A stretch of 43,532 nt of DNA from the NCBI GenBank assembly GCA_964431545.1, contig CAYSLC010000017.1, positions 1 through 43,532 of the forward strand, in the 5' to 3' direction. The stretch's first letter is position 1. Each line of letters opens with the position of its first letter. Positions 17,741 through 25,741 of this stretch are shown piece by piece. A model generated the notes under the pieces. That model was not told where the DNA came from, made no database searches, and saw only the letters and a list, made by a program, of their open reading frames with translations. The position numbers were made by a program, and so were the translations under genes. The stretch comes from CAYSLC01 sp964431545 (GTDB lineage Bacteria > Desulfobacterota > Desulfobacteria > Desulfobacterales > JAABSP01).

Positions 17741-20283
17741 AGATCGAATTGCCCGAGCTGTCGCTGGTCGCACTCATCGGAACGTCCGGGAGCGGGAAAT
17801 CGACGTTCGCCGGGACGCACTTCAAATCCACCGAAGTGCTCTCCTCCGATGAGTGCCGGGGACTCGTCTCCGACGACGAAAACGATCAGAGCGCCACCAG
17901 GGATGCCTTCGACGTTCTGCACTACATCGCCGCAAAGCGCCTGGCCGCCGGGCGGCTGACCGTCATCGACGCCACCAACGTTCAGGCACATGCACGCAAG
18001 CCCATCGTGAAGCTGGCACGTGAGCACGACGTGCTCCCCGTGGCGATCGTGTTGAACCTTCCGGCCAGGCTCTGCCACGAACGCAACCGGGACAGAGCCG
18101 ATCGACAGTTCGGTTCCCACGTCATCCGCCAACAATCGCAACAGCTGCGCAGGGCGCTCCGGTCGCTCAAACGGGAAGGCTTCCGCCACATCGCGGTGCT
18201 CGACTCGCCGGAGGAGGTGGCGGCCGCGGAAGTCGTTCGCAAGCCCCTCTGGAACAATAAGCGCCACGAGACGGGCCCGTTCGACATCATCGGTGACGTT
18301 CACGGCTGCTATGACGAGACCCTCGCCCTTTTGCGCAGGCTCGGATACAATGTCCAGGACCACGGGACGGCGCCCATGGCGAGGCACCCGGAAGGACGGC
18401 GAGCGGTTTTCGTGGGTGACCTGGTGGATCGCGGCCCCAAGTCTCCCGCCGTTCTGCGTCTCGTGATGGCGATGGTGCGCGGGGGAACCGCGCTCTGCGT
18501 TCCGGGGAACCACGACATCAAGTTGAAGCGGAAGCTGGACGGTCGTGACGCGCGGCTCACGCACGGCCTCGCGGAGACCCTGGAGCAGCTCGATCGGGAG
18601 TCGGCCGTGTTCATCGAGGAGGTGAAGTCCTTCATCGACGGCCTCGTGAGCCATTACGTACTGGACGACGGCAAGCTGGTCGTCGCCCACGCCGGAATGA
18701 AGGAGCCCTTTCAGGGGCGCGCATCGGCCCGCGTGCGGGAGTTCGCGCTGTACGGCGAGAGCACCGGAGAGACGGACGAATATGGTCTTCCTGTCCGGTA
18801 CAACTGGGCGGCCGACTATCGGGGCGGGGCGCGGGTGGTGTATGGCCATACGCCCGTGCCGAGCGCCGAGTGGCTCAACAGGACCATCTGTATCGACACG
18901 GGCTGCGTCTTCGGCGGAGCGCTGACCGCTCTGCGCTACCCCGAAAACGAGCTGGTGTCGGTCGCCGCTTCCAAGATGTACTACGAACCGGTCAAGCCGC
19001 TCGAGGGAGCCTCGACAGCGGCGGCGGAACGGCCGTACAACGACGTCCTCGATATCGGGGATGTCCAGGGAAAGCGCATCATCTCCACGCGCGTCCGTGG
19101 CACCGTGACGGTGCGGGAGGAGAACGCGGCCGCGGCCCTGGAGGTCATGAGCCGTTTCGCCACCGATCCTCGCTGGCTCATTTACCTGCCGCCCACCATG
19201 TCGCCCCCGGAAACGCGAAAGGAAGGTCCGACCCTCGAGCACCCCGAGGAGAGCTTCCAGTATTTCCGGGCCAACGGCGTCCCGAAGGTGGTGTGCCAGG
19301 AGAAGCACATGGGCTCGCGGGCGATCGCCGTCGTGTGCCGCGATGAGGAGGCGGCCGCCAAACGATTCGGCATCCAAGGTCACGGCACCGGGGCCCTATA
19401 CACCAGGACGGGAAGGCCATTTTTCGACGACCCCGCCCTCGAGGCCGACTTCCTAGGACGCCTCCGCACCGCGTTGACGACCGCCGATTTCTGGAACAAG
19501 TTCGCGTCGGACTGGTTCTGTCTCGATGCGGAACTCATGCCGTGGTCCGCGAAGGCTCAGGAATTGCTGCGGTCCCAGTACGCGCCCGTCGGGGCGGCGG
19601 GCCGGGCCGGCATGACCGCCGCCCTTGCGGCCCTCCGACGAGCAGCCGCCCGCACCCCGGAAATGGACGGCCTCATCGACCGATACACTGCCCGTCGGGC
19701 GTGCGTCGAGAAGTATACGGATGCGTACCGGCGCTACTGCTGGCCGGTATCCACCATCGACGACCTCAAGTTCGCGCCGTTTCACCTGCTCGCCTCCGAG
19801 GGACGGGTCCATGCCGACCGCGACCATGCCTGGCACATGGACACGCTCGCCGAGCTTTGTGACGCGGATGGCCGCCTCCTGCACAAGACGGCATTCAAGA
19901 TCGTCAACTTGACCAGCGCGGAGAGCCAAGCCGACGGCGTCGCCTGGTGGGAAGCGCTCACCGAAAGCGGCGGCGAGGGGATGGTCGTGAAGCCGATGGA
20001 GTGGCTTGTGCGTGGGAAGAAAGGGCTGGTGCAGCCCGCCGTCAAGTGCCGCGGCAGGGAGTACCTGCGCATCATCTACGGGCCGGAATACACCCTGGAT
20101 GAGCATATCGAGCGACTGCGCGCCCGGGGGCTTGGTCCCAAGCGGTCCCTCGCGCTTCGCGAGTTCGCCCTCGGCCTCGAGGCCCTGCACCGCTTTGTGG
20201 AGAGGGAGCCGCTATATCGCGTGCACGAGTGTGTTTTCGGGGTTCTTGCACTGGAAAGCGAGCCTGTGGATCCGAGACTATGA
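17737..20283 (+). CDS. pnkp: Bacterial polynucleotide kinase-phosphatase-ligase Pnkp
   Basis: 848 residues with all three modules. The 5'-OH kinase has P-loop GTSGSGKST (15-23). The binuclear metallophosphatase has GDVHGCYDE (from 186), GDLVDRG (227-233) and GNHD (257-260) and removes 2',3'-cyclic or 3' phosphates. The C-terminal adenylyltransferase has the AMP-accepting Lys523 in EKHMGSR. It heals and, with Hen1, seals RNA breaks such as those made by tRNA-cleaving ribotoxins. The start ATG overlaps the hen1 stop (ATGA), so the two are translated together. No gene for a ribotoxin is seen nearby, but a contig join lies 125 bp downstream. Confidence 0.96.
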   Translation: MKIELPELSLVALIGTSGSGKSTFAGTHFKSTEVLSSDECRGLVSDDENDQSATRDAFDVLHYIAAKRLAAGRLTVIDATNVQAHARKPIVKLAREHDVLPVAIVLNLPARLCHERNRDRADRQFGSHVIRQQSQQLRRALRSLKREGFRHIAVLDSPEEVAAAEVVRKPLWNNKRHETGPFDIIGDVHGCYDETLALLRRLGYNVQDHGTAPMARHPEGRRAVFVGDLVDRGPKSPAVLRLVMAMVRGGTALCVPGNHDIKLKRKLDGRDARLTHGLAETLEQLDRESAVFIEEVKSFIDGLVSHYVLDDGKLVVAHAGMKEPFQGRASARVREFALYGESTGETDEYGLPVRYNWAADYRGGARVVYGHTPVPSAEWLNRTICIDTGCVFGGALTALRYPENELVSVAASKMYYEPVKPLEGASTAAAERPYNDVLDIGDVQGKRIISTRVRGTVTVREENAAAALEVMSRFATDPRWLIYLPPTMSPPETRKEGPTLEHPEESFQYFRANGVPKVVCQEKHMGSRAIAVVCRDEEAAAKRFGIQGHGTGALYTRTGRPFFDDPALEADFLGRLRTALTTADFWNKFASDWFCLDAELMPWSAKAQELLRSQYAPVGAAGRAGMTAALAALRRAAARTPEMDGLIDRYTARRACVEKYTDAYRRYCWPVSTIDDLKFAPFHLLASEGRVHADRDHAWHMDTLAELCDADGRLLHKTAFKIVNLTSAESQADGVAWWEALTESGGEGMVVKPMEWLVRGKKGLVQPAVKCRGREYLRIIYGPEYTLDEHIERLRARGLGPKRSLALREFALGLEALHRFVEREPLYRVHECVFGVLALESEPVDPRL

Positions 20284-20408
20284 GCGTACCCCGCATCAAT
20301 GCGGGCGAGACGGACAGGGACCCATGCGCCACGTAAGGCGAATCCATCAACTGTCAATTGTTCGAACAAATATTTCCAAAATATCCAAAATAACGGTTAT
20401 TTGTTCAA

Positions 20409-20508
20409 NNNNNNNNNNNNNNNNNNNNNNNNNNNNNNNNNNNNNNNNNNNNNNNNNNNNNNNNNNNNNNNNNNNNNNNNNNNNNNNNNNNNNNNNNNNN
20501 NNNNNNNN
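20409..20508. other. Assembly gap of 100 N
   Basis: Exactly 100 N, the usual placeholder for a scaffold join of unknown size. Base composition changes from GC-rich to AT-rich just before it (from about 20345). Gene adjacency across this point (pnkp and the lipoprotein) is not established by sequence. Confidence 0.98.
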
Positions 20509-20514
20509 AATTTC

Positions 20515-20835
20515 ATGCAAAAGCCGATTCTTATTTTTCTCTTGGCGCTTCTTATTATGGGTTGCGACCTTGCTTCCGACATGCAAGAGATGAATAAAAA
20601 GCAAGCTGATCTCCAGCAGGTATTTCAAGATACCCATGGCTGGGAGGCCCAAATAGGCTGGAATATTCACAACGGCGTTTTTACGCGGCTCACCGTGCGG
20701 CTGGACGCCGGTGAAATCGGGGATCGAACTGTCTCGCATGTTGTGGCGGCCGCCAAGGAGGCCGCGGCCAAGGTATTTCAAGAGAGGCCGGAGGTATTGG
20801 TTGTGCAGGTCGTCAGCAATTATGAGAATGAATAA
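20515..20835 (+). CDS. Small putative lipoprotein
   Basis: 106 residues. The N-terminus MQKPILIFLLALLIMGC is a lipoprotein signal with a good lipobox (IMGC, Cys17), followed by a ~90-residue soluble domain with no family I recognise (DTHGWEAQIGWNIHNG, then LTVRLDAGEIGD and an Ala/Lys-rich helix). It would be anchored in the envelope. The ATG at 20515 lies 7 bases after the N gap, so the ribosome site is missing and a longer start inside the gap cannot be excluded, although the signal peptide is complete as read. Confidence 0.6.
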   Translation: MQKPILIFLLALLIMGCDLASDMQEMNKKQADLQQVFQDTHGWEAQIGWNIHNGVFTRLTVRLDAGEIGDRTVSHVVAAAKEAAAKVFQERPEVLVVQVVSNYENE

Positions 20836-20861
20836 CGGACAGACGGTTCGTTAAGGACCGC

Positions 20862-21236
20862 GTGACCAGTTTTCTCCGGATTCCGCTCAATTTCGGCGCC
20901 GTCATGAGGCGCAATGTCGGACCGATGGAGGCGGCGGGCGCGGTCCCGGACAACATGGTGGTCCTTGCGGACGAAAATTCCCTGTGGGGGGCCGATGTCT
21001 ACATCGAAGTGACCCGTGACGTGCCGGGGGCGGAGATGGCGACCATCTCCGGAACCTTTCTCTCAAAGGTCTTCGAGGGGCCCTATCGGAACATGCGCGA
21101 ATGGATCGAGGAGATGAAGGGCTTTGTCCGGAGCCGGGACAGGGAACTCCACCGGATGTACTTCTTCCACACCACCTGTCCGAAGTGCGCCAAGAAGTAC
21201 GGGAAAAACTATGTGGCGATACTGGCCCAGGTCTGA
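20862..21236 (+). CDS. Conserved small protein with C-terminal CxxC, unknown function
   Basis: 124 residues from a GTG start with AAGGA 4 bases upstream. Blocks such as RRNVGPMEAAGA, SLWGADVYIEV and GTFLSKVFEGPY look like a conserved fold. The C-terminus has TCPKCAKKYGKNYVAILAQ with a CxxC pair that could bind metal. I have seen similar proteins loosely labelled hydrolase, but no catalytic motif is visible and I assign no function. No signal peptide, so probably cytosolic. It lies 26 bp after the lipoprotein gene. Confidence 0.6.
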   Translation: MTSFLRIPLNFGAVMRRNVGPMEAAGAVPDNMVVLADENSLWGADVYIEVTRDVPGAEMATISGTFLSKVFEGPYRNMREWIEEMKGFVRSRDRELHRMYFFHTTCPKCAKKYGKNYVAILAQV

Positions 21237-21351
21237 AGGAGGGCACGCCTTTTCCGGCCATACCGTTTTTGATGGTGTGCATCGGTATCGAAAAGCCGGA
21301 TGGCGTCTTGGACTTCTTCATCATATGGGATAGGAGGCGAGGAGGCGACAA

Positions 21352-21717
21352 ATGGGATATCTGGCGGCGCTGGCATGGTGTATCGCTTTTGGAGGGTTTG
21401 GGTTCTTTTTGATCTCTCAAGGGGAAAAATATCGAGATTATCGGTCGTTTACGGCAAAGGTAAAACAGATCCGGACCCGCGGCGGGAATACAGCCGTCAT
21501 GGAGCCATCGATACCGGGAATCGGGGAGTTCGAATTCAGCTTTCAGGATCTCGGGGACTACAGGGAAGGGGACATGCTCGATTGCATGTGGGACGGAAGG
21601 GACCCGACCACGGCCCAGCTAGACCTGCGGAAAAATCAAAAGGGCGGCGTCTACATCTGTTTCGCCGCCGTCGCCCTGATGGTGATCATCGTTCTGTTGA
21701 GCCTGATTCTAAGCTGA
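21352..21717 (+). CDS. Two-helix membrane protein, DUF3592-like, unknown function
   Basis: 121 residues: a hydrophobic helix at about 3-22, a soluble middle of about 75 residues with beta character (FTAKVKQIR to YREGDMLDCMWDG), and a second helix at about 102-120. The layout, two helices flanking a small beta domain with a YREGD-type turn, recalls DUF3592-like proteins; this is a resemblance, not an identification. Tandem GGAGG motifs precede the ATG (gataggaggcgaggaggcg). Confidence 0.6.
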   Translation: MGYLAALAWCIAFGGFGFFLISQGEKYRDYRSFTAKVKQIRTRGGNTAVMEPSIPGIGEFEFSFQDLGDYREGDMLDCMWDGRDPTTAQLDLRKNQKGGVYICFAAVALMVIIVLLSLILS

Positions 21718-21739
21718 AGCAGCCCGGGACTGATCGTAA

Positions 21740-21840
21740 GGGAGTCACAAGGATTAAAACTACCCGCGAACCGGCTTCATCGTGACGTCAAAATTTCATC
21801 ATAAATAAAACGGCGGGGATCTTATCTTTATGTGACTCCC
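21740..21840. repeat. Dispersed ~100 bp repeat, copy A, with terminal inverted ends
   Basis: Begins GGGAGTCACA (21740-21749) and ends TGTGACTCCC (21831-21840), perfect 10-bp inverted ends that extend imperfectly inward. The core (GTGACGTCAAAATTTCAT, then ACGGCGGGGATCTTAT) recurs at 22027-22077 (partial) and, inverted, at 43418-43499. Small size, terminal inverted ends and no coding capacity fit a MITE or other non-autonomous repeat. No target-site duplication is evident to me. Confidence 0.75.
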
Positions 21841-21849
21841 GAAGAACAA

Positions 21850-21930
21850 GGAGTGCGAAAATTTCGTTTTTCGCACTAAAAAAAATGGGAACAGCCCATT
21901 CGGGTGCGAAAAATATAATTTTCGCACTCC
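21850..21930. repeat. Nested inverted repeat, 81 bp
   Basis: Outer arms: a perfect 14-bp inverted repeat GGAGTGCGAAAATT (21850-21863) and AATTTTCGCACTCC (21917-21930). Inner arms: TTTTTCGCAC (21867-21876) and GTGCGAAAAA (21904-21913). Centre: ATGGG-aacag-CCCAT. The motif GTGCGAAAA therefore occurs twice in each orientation, and the region can fold as one long hairpin or as separate small hairpins. It lies just after repeat copy A. No coding capacity; AT-rich. Confidence 0.75.
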
Positions 21931-22026
21931 ACAATACACCGGAATTTGATGGAAGTTGAAATATGCCATGTTCAAATGCTCCACCCATACCCCCGCCCAT
22001 CTGCTGATCGATGACACGCCATAGTC

Positions 22027-22077
22027 TAAATTCCGTTATAAACTAAACGGCGGGGATCTTATTTTGTTGTGACTCCC
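22027..22077. repeat. Dispersed repeat, copy B (partial)
   Basis: Matches the right half of copy A: TAAACGGCGGGGATCTTAT followed by TTTGTTGTGACTCCC. It has the same orientation as A, about 240 bp further on. Its left half is diverged or missing. It shares TTTTGTTGTGAC with copy C rather than A. Confidence 0.7.
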
Positions 22078-22081
22078 TAAC

Positions 22082-22591
22082 CGTGGGGAGCCGATGGATC
22101 GGATTTTTGGAAATGATAACCGCCACGATCATGAATCTTCGGCCGTTTCGGTCTGTGTCGATACGAAGGCGTCTTCAACGGCATCCGTTCGGCGGGACAA
22201 CCAGTGGTCGATGAATCATTTCGCTCGGCATATTCACGACGGAAACTGGATCGAGGCGCGTCTTTTTCAAGCAAACCCAGGGAGGAGTCTTTCACCGGTC
22301 ACTGGTATATTGAGCACCCTCTCATCCGGCGGACCATGAACTTGGCGTGTTACCGGCGCATTGGCGTCGTGTTAGAAAATCATGAGGACCGCGCCGGATT
22401 GTCAGGCGGAATCGGCGTCCCCGGTTGAAGACCTGTTTTAAGACTTGACACCTATCCGCCCCTTGGGCATATTTTGAGACCCTTGGACGGTGTGAGATCA
22501 ACGCTTCGACCGGGGTCGCGGTCCTCCCTGAACGGGCCGGGCCGGTTGAAAAACGCCGCCGACGCCCTCGGAACGGAGACCAGGATCGCCG
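22082..22591. other. Intergenic region, no gene recognised
   Basis: Short overlapping frames on both strands have no ribosome site and no recognisable family. Composition and the neighbouring repeats suggest decayed or inserted DNA. The only usable signal is the promoter at 22445-22473. A minus-oriented, degenerate Pho-like repeat at 22347-22375 points away from the next gene. Confidence 0.5.
22445..22473 (+). promoter_or_regulatory. Probable sigma-70 promoter of the TAXI/PstS-OmpA operon
   Basis: TTGACA (22445-22450), a 17-bp spacer, and CATATT (22468-22473). The -35 is perfect and the -10 matches four of six. The leader to the start at 22592 would be about 110 nt. Confidence 0.5.
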
Positions 22592-23971
22592 ATGAACAAA
22601 CCCACTGTTTCCAAGATTCTCCGAAACGCCCTCCCCTTGATCTCGGCGGGATTGATGATCGCCCTGATCGCCTACTGGTCCATCCACCGGGAGCGTCTCC
22701 CCGACCGGATCCGGATCGCCGCGGGTCCTCCCGGGTCCCTCTACGCCACCTTCGCCTATGCCTTCGGCGGGAAGCTGAGCCGGAAAACCGGCAAACAGGT
22801 GGCGGTCATCGAGACGGAGGGCTCCCTCGAAAACCGGCGGCTCCTGCTGTCGGGGGAAGCGGAACTGGCGCTCTTCAGCAACGGGTCCGGGCCCATGGAG
22901 GGCACCGGCATCCTCGCGCCCCTCTACGACGAGCTGGTCCACATCCTGGCCCGGGACGGATCCGGCATCGAGGCCCTCTCGGGGCTCGGCGGAAGGGTGG
23001 TGGCCCTCGGGTCCGAGAACTCCGGCGTCCGGCCCACCGCCCTGCGCATCCTGCAGCATTACCAGGTCAACCCCTCCGGAATTCCGGAGGTCCAGCACCC
23101 TGTCGAGGCGTTGAAGACCCGCGCCGACATTCCCGCCGCCGTCGCACTGACGGGCATCGCCGATGCCTCCATGCAGCAGTTGTTGTCCACGGGCGGCTTC
23201 AGGCTCCTGGAGATCGGGGACACCGAGGCCCTGACCTTCCACTATCCCTTTTACACCCCGGGGGAGATCCCCAAGGGGTTATACGGCGAAAACCCCTTCC
23301 CGGTCCCCGGACGCGACATCTCGACCCTCTCCGCCAGGGCGGTGCTCATCGCCCGCTCCGACGCATCGAACCTGCTGGTCACCACCGTGCTCGACGGGTT
23401 GTACACGTCCGACCTCCAGACCCAGATCCCCACCCTGATCCCCAAGCAGGCGGCCGCCGCATGGCCCAGCAACAGTTGGCTCCCCAAGGCGCGGACGTAT
23501 TACGAACCCTACAAGCAGATCAAGTTCATCAGCGACATGCTGGAGCCGCTTTCCGCGGCCAAGGAGCTGATCCTGGCCCTGGTGCTCGGGGCGTTCTTCC
23601 TCCGAAACCGGCTCAACGAGACCCGCAGGCGCCATCAGAAGAAGGCCTTTGTGGAACAGAAGGAGCGCCTGGATGAATCGATTCAGGAAATCATACAGAT
23701 GCAGCGGACCGGAATGGAAACCGGGGACCGGGAGGTACTCCATGAGTTGCAACGGCGATTGGCCGAGGTGCAGGAAAAGGCCCTGACCGAATTGACCGAC
23801 GAAAAACTCCGGGGAGATCAGATGTTTCTGCTCTTTTTGACATTGTGCTCGGATGTGGGTCGAAAACTGGAAAACCGGTCGTTGACCCTGGGGCTGTCCC
23901 GGTCCGCGCGCGCCGTCGGCCGCCCGAATCCACAAAAACCTTCGAACGCACCACGGCGGGAGGACATATGA
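22592..23971 (+). CDS. Membrane-anchored TAXI-type solute-binding protein
   Basis: 459 residues. N-terminal membrane helix (about 11-29), then a TAXI-family periplasmic binding domain (about 38-310: GPPGSLYATFAYAFG, ALGSENSGVRPTALRILQ, NSWLPKARTYYEP), a second helix (about 320-338), and a cytoplasmic Glu/Arg/Gln-rich coiled coil (about 340-425). Classical TAXI proteins are free periplasmic partners of TRAP permeases. Here the protein is tethered at both ends, has a cytosolic tail, and has no TRAP permease nearby, so a sensory or scaffolding role is more likely than transport. AGGA lies 7 bases upstream of the ATG. It overlaps the PstS-OmpA gene by ATGA, implying a shared function. Confidence 0.82.
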   Translation: MNKPTVSKILRNALPLISAGLMIALIAYWSIHRERLPDRIRIAAGPPGSLYATFAYAFGGKLSRKTGKQVAVIETEGSLENRRLLLSGEAELALFSNGSGPMEGTGILAPLYDELVHILARDGSGIEALSGLGGRVVALGSENSGVRPTALRILQHYQVNPSGIPEVQHPVEALKTRADIPAAVALTGIADASMQQLLSTGGFRLLEIGDTEALTFHYPFYTPGEIPKGLYGENPFPVPGRDISTLSARAVLIARSDASNLLVTTVLDGLYTSDLQTQIPTLIPKQAAAAWPSNSWLPKARTYYEPYKQIKFISDMLEPLSAAKELILALVLGAFFLRNRLNETRRRHQKKAFVEQKERLDESIQEIIQMQRTGMETGDREVLHELQRRLAEVQEKALTELTDEKLRGDQMFLLFLTLCSDVGRKLENRSLTLGLSRSARAVGRPNPQKPSNAPRREDI

Positions 23972-25440
23972 AGGGATGGCGCCTCTTTTTTCTTGCGGTG
24001 GCGGTGGGGCTGTTGCTCGCCCAACCCGCCCAATCCGCCCAAACGGACGCGGGGGACGCTGGAAAACAGCTGTTTTCCCTGCACGGCTCCAACACCATCG
24101 GGGCCCGGCTCGCGCCGACCCTCGTGGAGGCCTTCCTGCGCCACATCGGCGCCACTTCCGTCGCGGCCCATGACCTGGGGGACGGAAAAAAGCGGATCAC
24201 GGCCCGGCTGCCGGGGGAGGGGCCCTGCCACGTGGAGATCGCCGCAAAGGGATCGAGCACCGGGTTCCGGGATTTTCTCGAGGGGAGATGCGACGTCATC
24301 ATGGCCTCCCGCAGGGCCACGCCCGGGGAAGCGGCCGCCGCCGAAAAGAAGGGATACGGTGACCTGAGACGCCGGCCCTGCGAACATGTGCTCGGCATGG
24401 ACGGCATTGCGGTGATCGTCAACCGGGCCAACCCGGTGGAACGGTTGACGGTTCGGCAACTGGCCCGGATCTTCAACGGCGAGATCCGGAACTGGCAGGC
24501 GGTCGGCGGCACCTCCACGCCGATCCAGGTCTTTGTCCGGGATCAAGATTCCGGAACCTATGCCGTCTTTCGGGACAAGGTCCTGGGATCGACGCCCCCG
24601 GTGGGGGACGCCAAACCCTTCGACAGCAACGGGGCCCTGTCCCGGGGGGTCCTCATGGATGTCTCCGCCATCGGATTCGTCGGATTGCCCTATGTGGGAG
24701 CCAATCGTCCCCTGGCCCTCTCCCACGGCGGCTCCGTCCCCCTGCGCCCCAGCGTGTTCACGGTTCGCACCGAAGATTATGTGCTCAGCCGTCGGCTCTA
24801 CCTCTACCAGGCGAAAACCCCGAAGCATCCCCTGGTGTCGGCCTTCATTCCGTTTGCGCTGGCCGACGACGGCCAACAGCTGGTGAAGCTGGCCGGATTC
24901 GTCGATCTCTCCCTGCTGCCCGAGGCGCCGAAGGTCGCGGCGGCGCAAGCTCCCGAACCCGCCGTGGAGCCGGTGGAGGCGGCCGGGGCCGGCGACGAGC
25001 CGCCGGTGCTGGACGACGAGCTGTTCATCGACCCCGAGCAGATCGAATCCATCCTGGCGCGGACGGATGTCCCCGAAGGGTACCGGACCATCGCCAGGGA
25101 GGCGGAGCGCCTCAAGGTCAATTTCCGGTTCGAAACCGGCAGCGACGACCTCGACACCCTGGCCCGCGCGGATATCGAACGGCTGATCCAGTTCATGGCA
25201 TCCCCCGAGTTCCGGAACAGCCGGATCATCCTCACCGGCTTTGCCGACAGCCGGGGCGACTGGGACGATAACCTGGCCCTCTCCAAAAGCCGGGCCGAGG
25301 CGGTCTACAAGGCCCTGACCCTGGCGGGCCTACCGGTGATCCGGTACGAGGGATTCAGTGAAGCCGTGCCGGTGGGATCCAACGAGACCCCCGAGGGGCA
25401 GGCCCTGAACCGGCGGGTGGAGGTGTGGCTGGAGCGGTGA
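23968..25440 (+). CDS. PstS-like binding domain fused to OmpA C-terminal domain
   Basis: 490 residues: signal peptide (about 1-24, cleaved near AQSAQ); a PstS-type domain (about 33-310) with SLHGSNTIG, AAKGSSTGFRDF, IFNGEIRNWQAVGG and DQDSGTYAVFRD, the loops that bind phosphate in PstS; an Ala/Pro/Glu linker; and an OmpA domain (about 385-490) with FRFETGSDDL and the peptidoglycan motif GFADSRGDWDDNLALSKSRA. The OmpA domain should fix the binding domain to the cell wall, so it is not a free ABC partner. Phosphate is a likely ligand but the loops are diverged. GGGAGG is 6 bases upstream. Translated with the TAXI gene. Confidence 0.88.
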   Translation: MKGWRLFFLAVAVGLLLAQPAQSAQTDAGDAGKQLFSLHGSNTIGARLAPTLVEAFLRHIGATSVAAHDLGDGKKRITARLPGEGPCHVEIAAKGSSTGFRDFLEGRCDVIMASRRATPGEAAAAEKKGYGDLRRRPCEHVLGMDGIAVIVNRANPVERLTVRQLARIFNGEIRNWQAVGGTSTPIQVFVRDQDSGTYAVFRDKVLGSTPPVGDAKPFDSNGALSRGVLMDVSAIGFVGLPYVGANRPLALSHGGSVPLRPSVFTVRTEDYVLSRRLYLYQAKTPKHPLVSAFIPFALADDGQQLVKLAGFVDLSLLPEAPKVAAAQAPEPAVEPVEAAGAGDEPPVLDDELFIDPEQIESILARTDVPEGYRTIAREAERLKVNFRFETGSDDLDTLARADIERLIQFMASPEFRNSRIILTGFADSRGDWDDNLALSKSRAEAVYKALTLAGLPVIRYEGFSEAVPVGSNETPEGQALNRRVEVWLER

Positions 25441-25571
25441 CCGCCCGGCGCGCCTCCCCTTTCCGCCGAAGGCCCCTTCGGCCCCCCTTTCGACGCGACC
25501 GGCCCCGGGGCCGTGTCTCCGGCCCCGGTCGGTCCTTTCCGATCTCCCCCATGTTCAATCCACACCATTTT

Positions 25572-25600
25572 CTAACACACCGGTAACGATCCCCTAAAAT
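25572..25600 (+). promoter_or_regulatory. Triple Pho box upstream of the HMA-like gene
   Basis: CTAACAC (25572-25578), GTAACGA (25583-25589) and CTAAAAT (25594-25600) start exactly 11 bp apart with 4-bp spacers, plus orientation. The downstream gene starts at 25742. An AT-rich stretch around 25609-25617 could serve as -10. The surrounding 25441-25741 region is otherwise GC-rich and without a gene. Confidence 0.6.
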
Positions 25601-25741
25601 TCGACTGGTAGAAATACAGGCGGAAGCGGTTCCCGCTGTTTCGCGTCGAGGGGATCGCGACGGAAACGGAGAACATGGGCTCACCCATCGGGGGGCCTGT
25701 GGTTTGCTGGTATACCCAGAGACACAACGAGGAGAGAAAAG

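Noticed and set aside
21740..22077. Possible CRISPR array because of clustered repeats
   Set aside because: The repeats are of two different kinds, not evenly spaced, there is no repeat-spacer periodicity and no cas gene is in the window.
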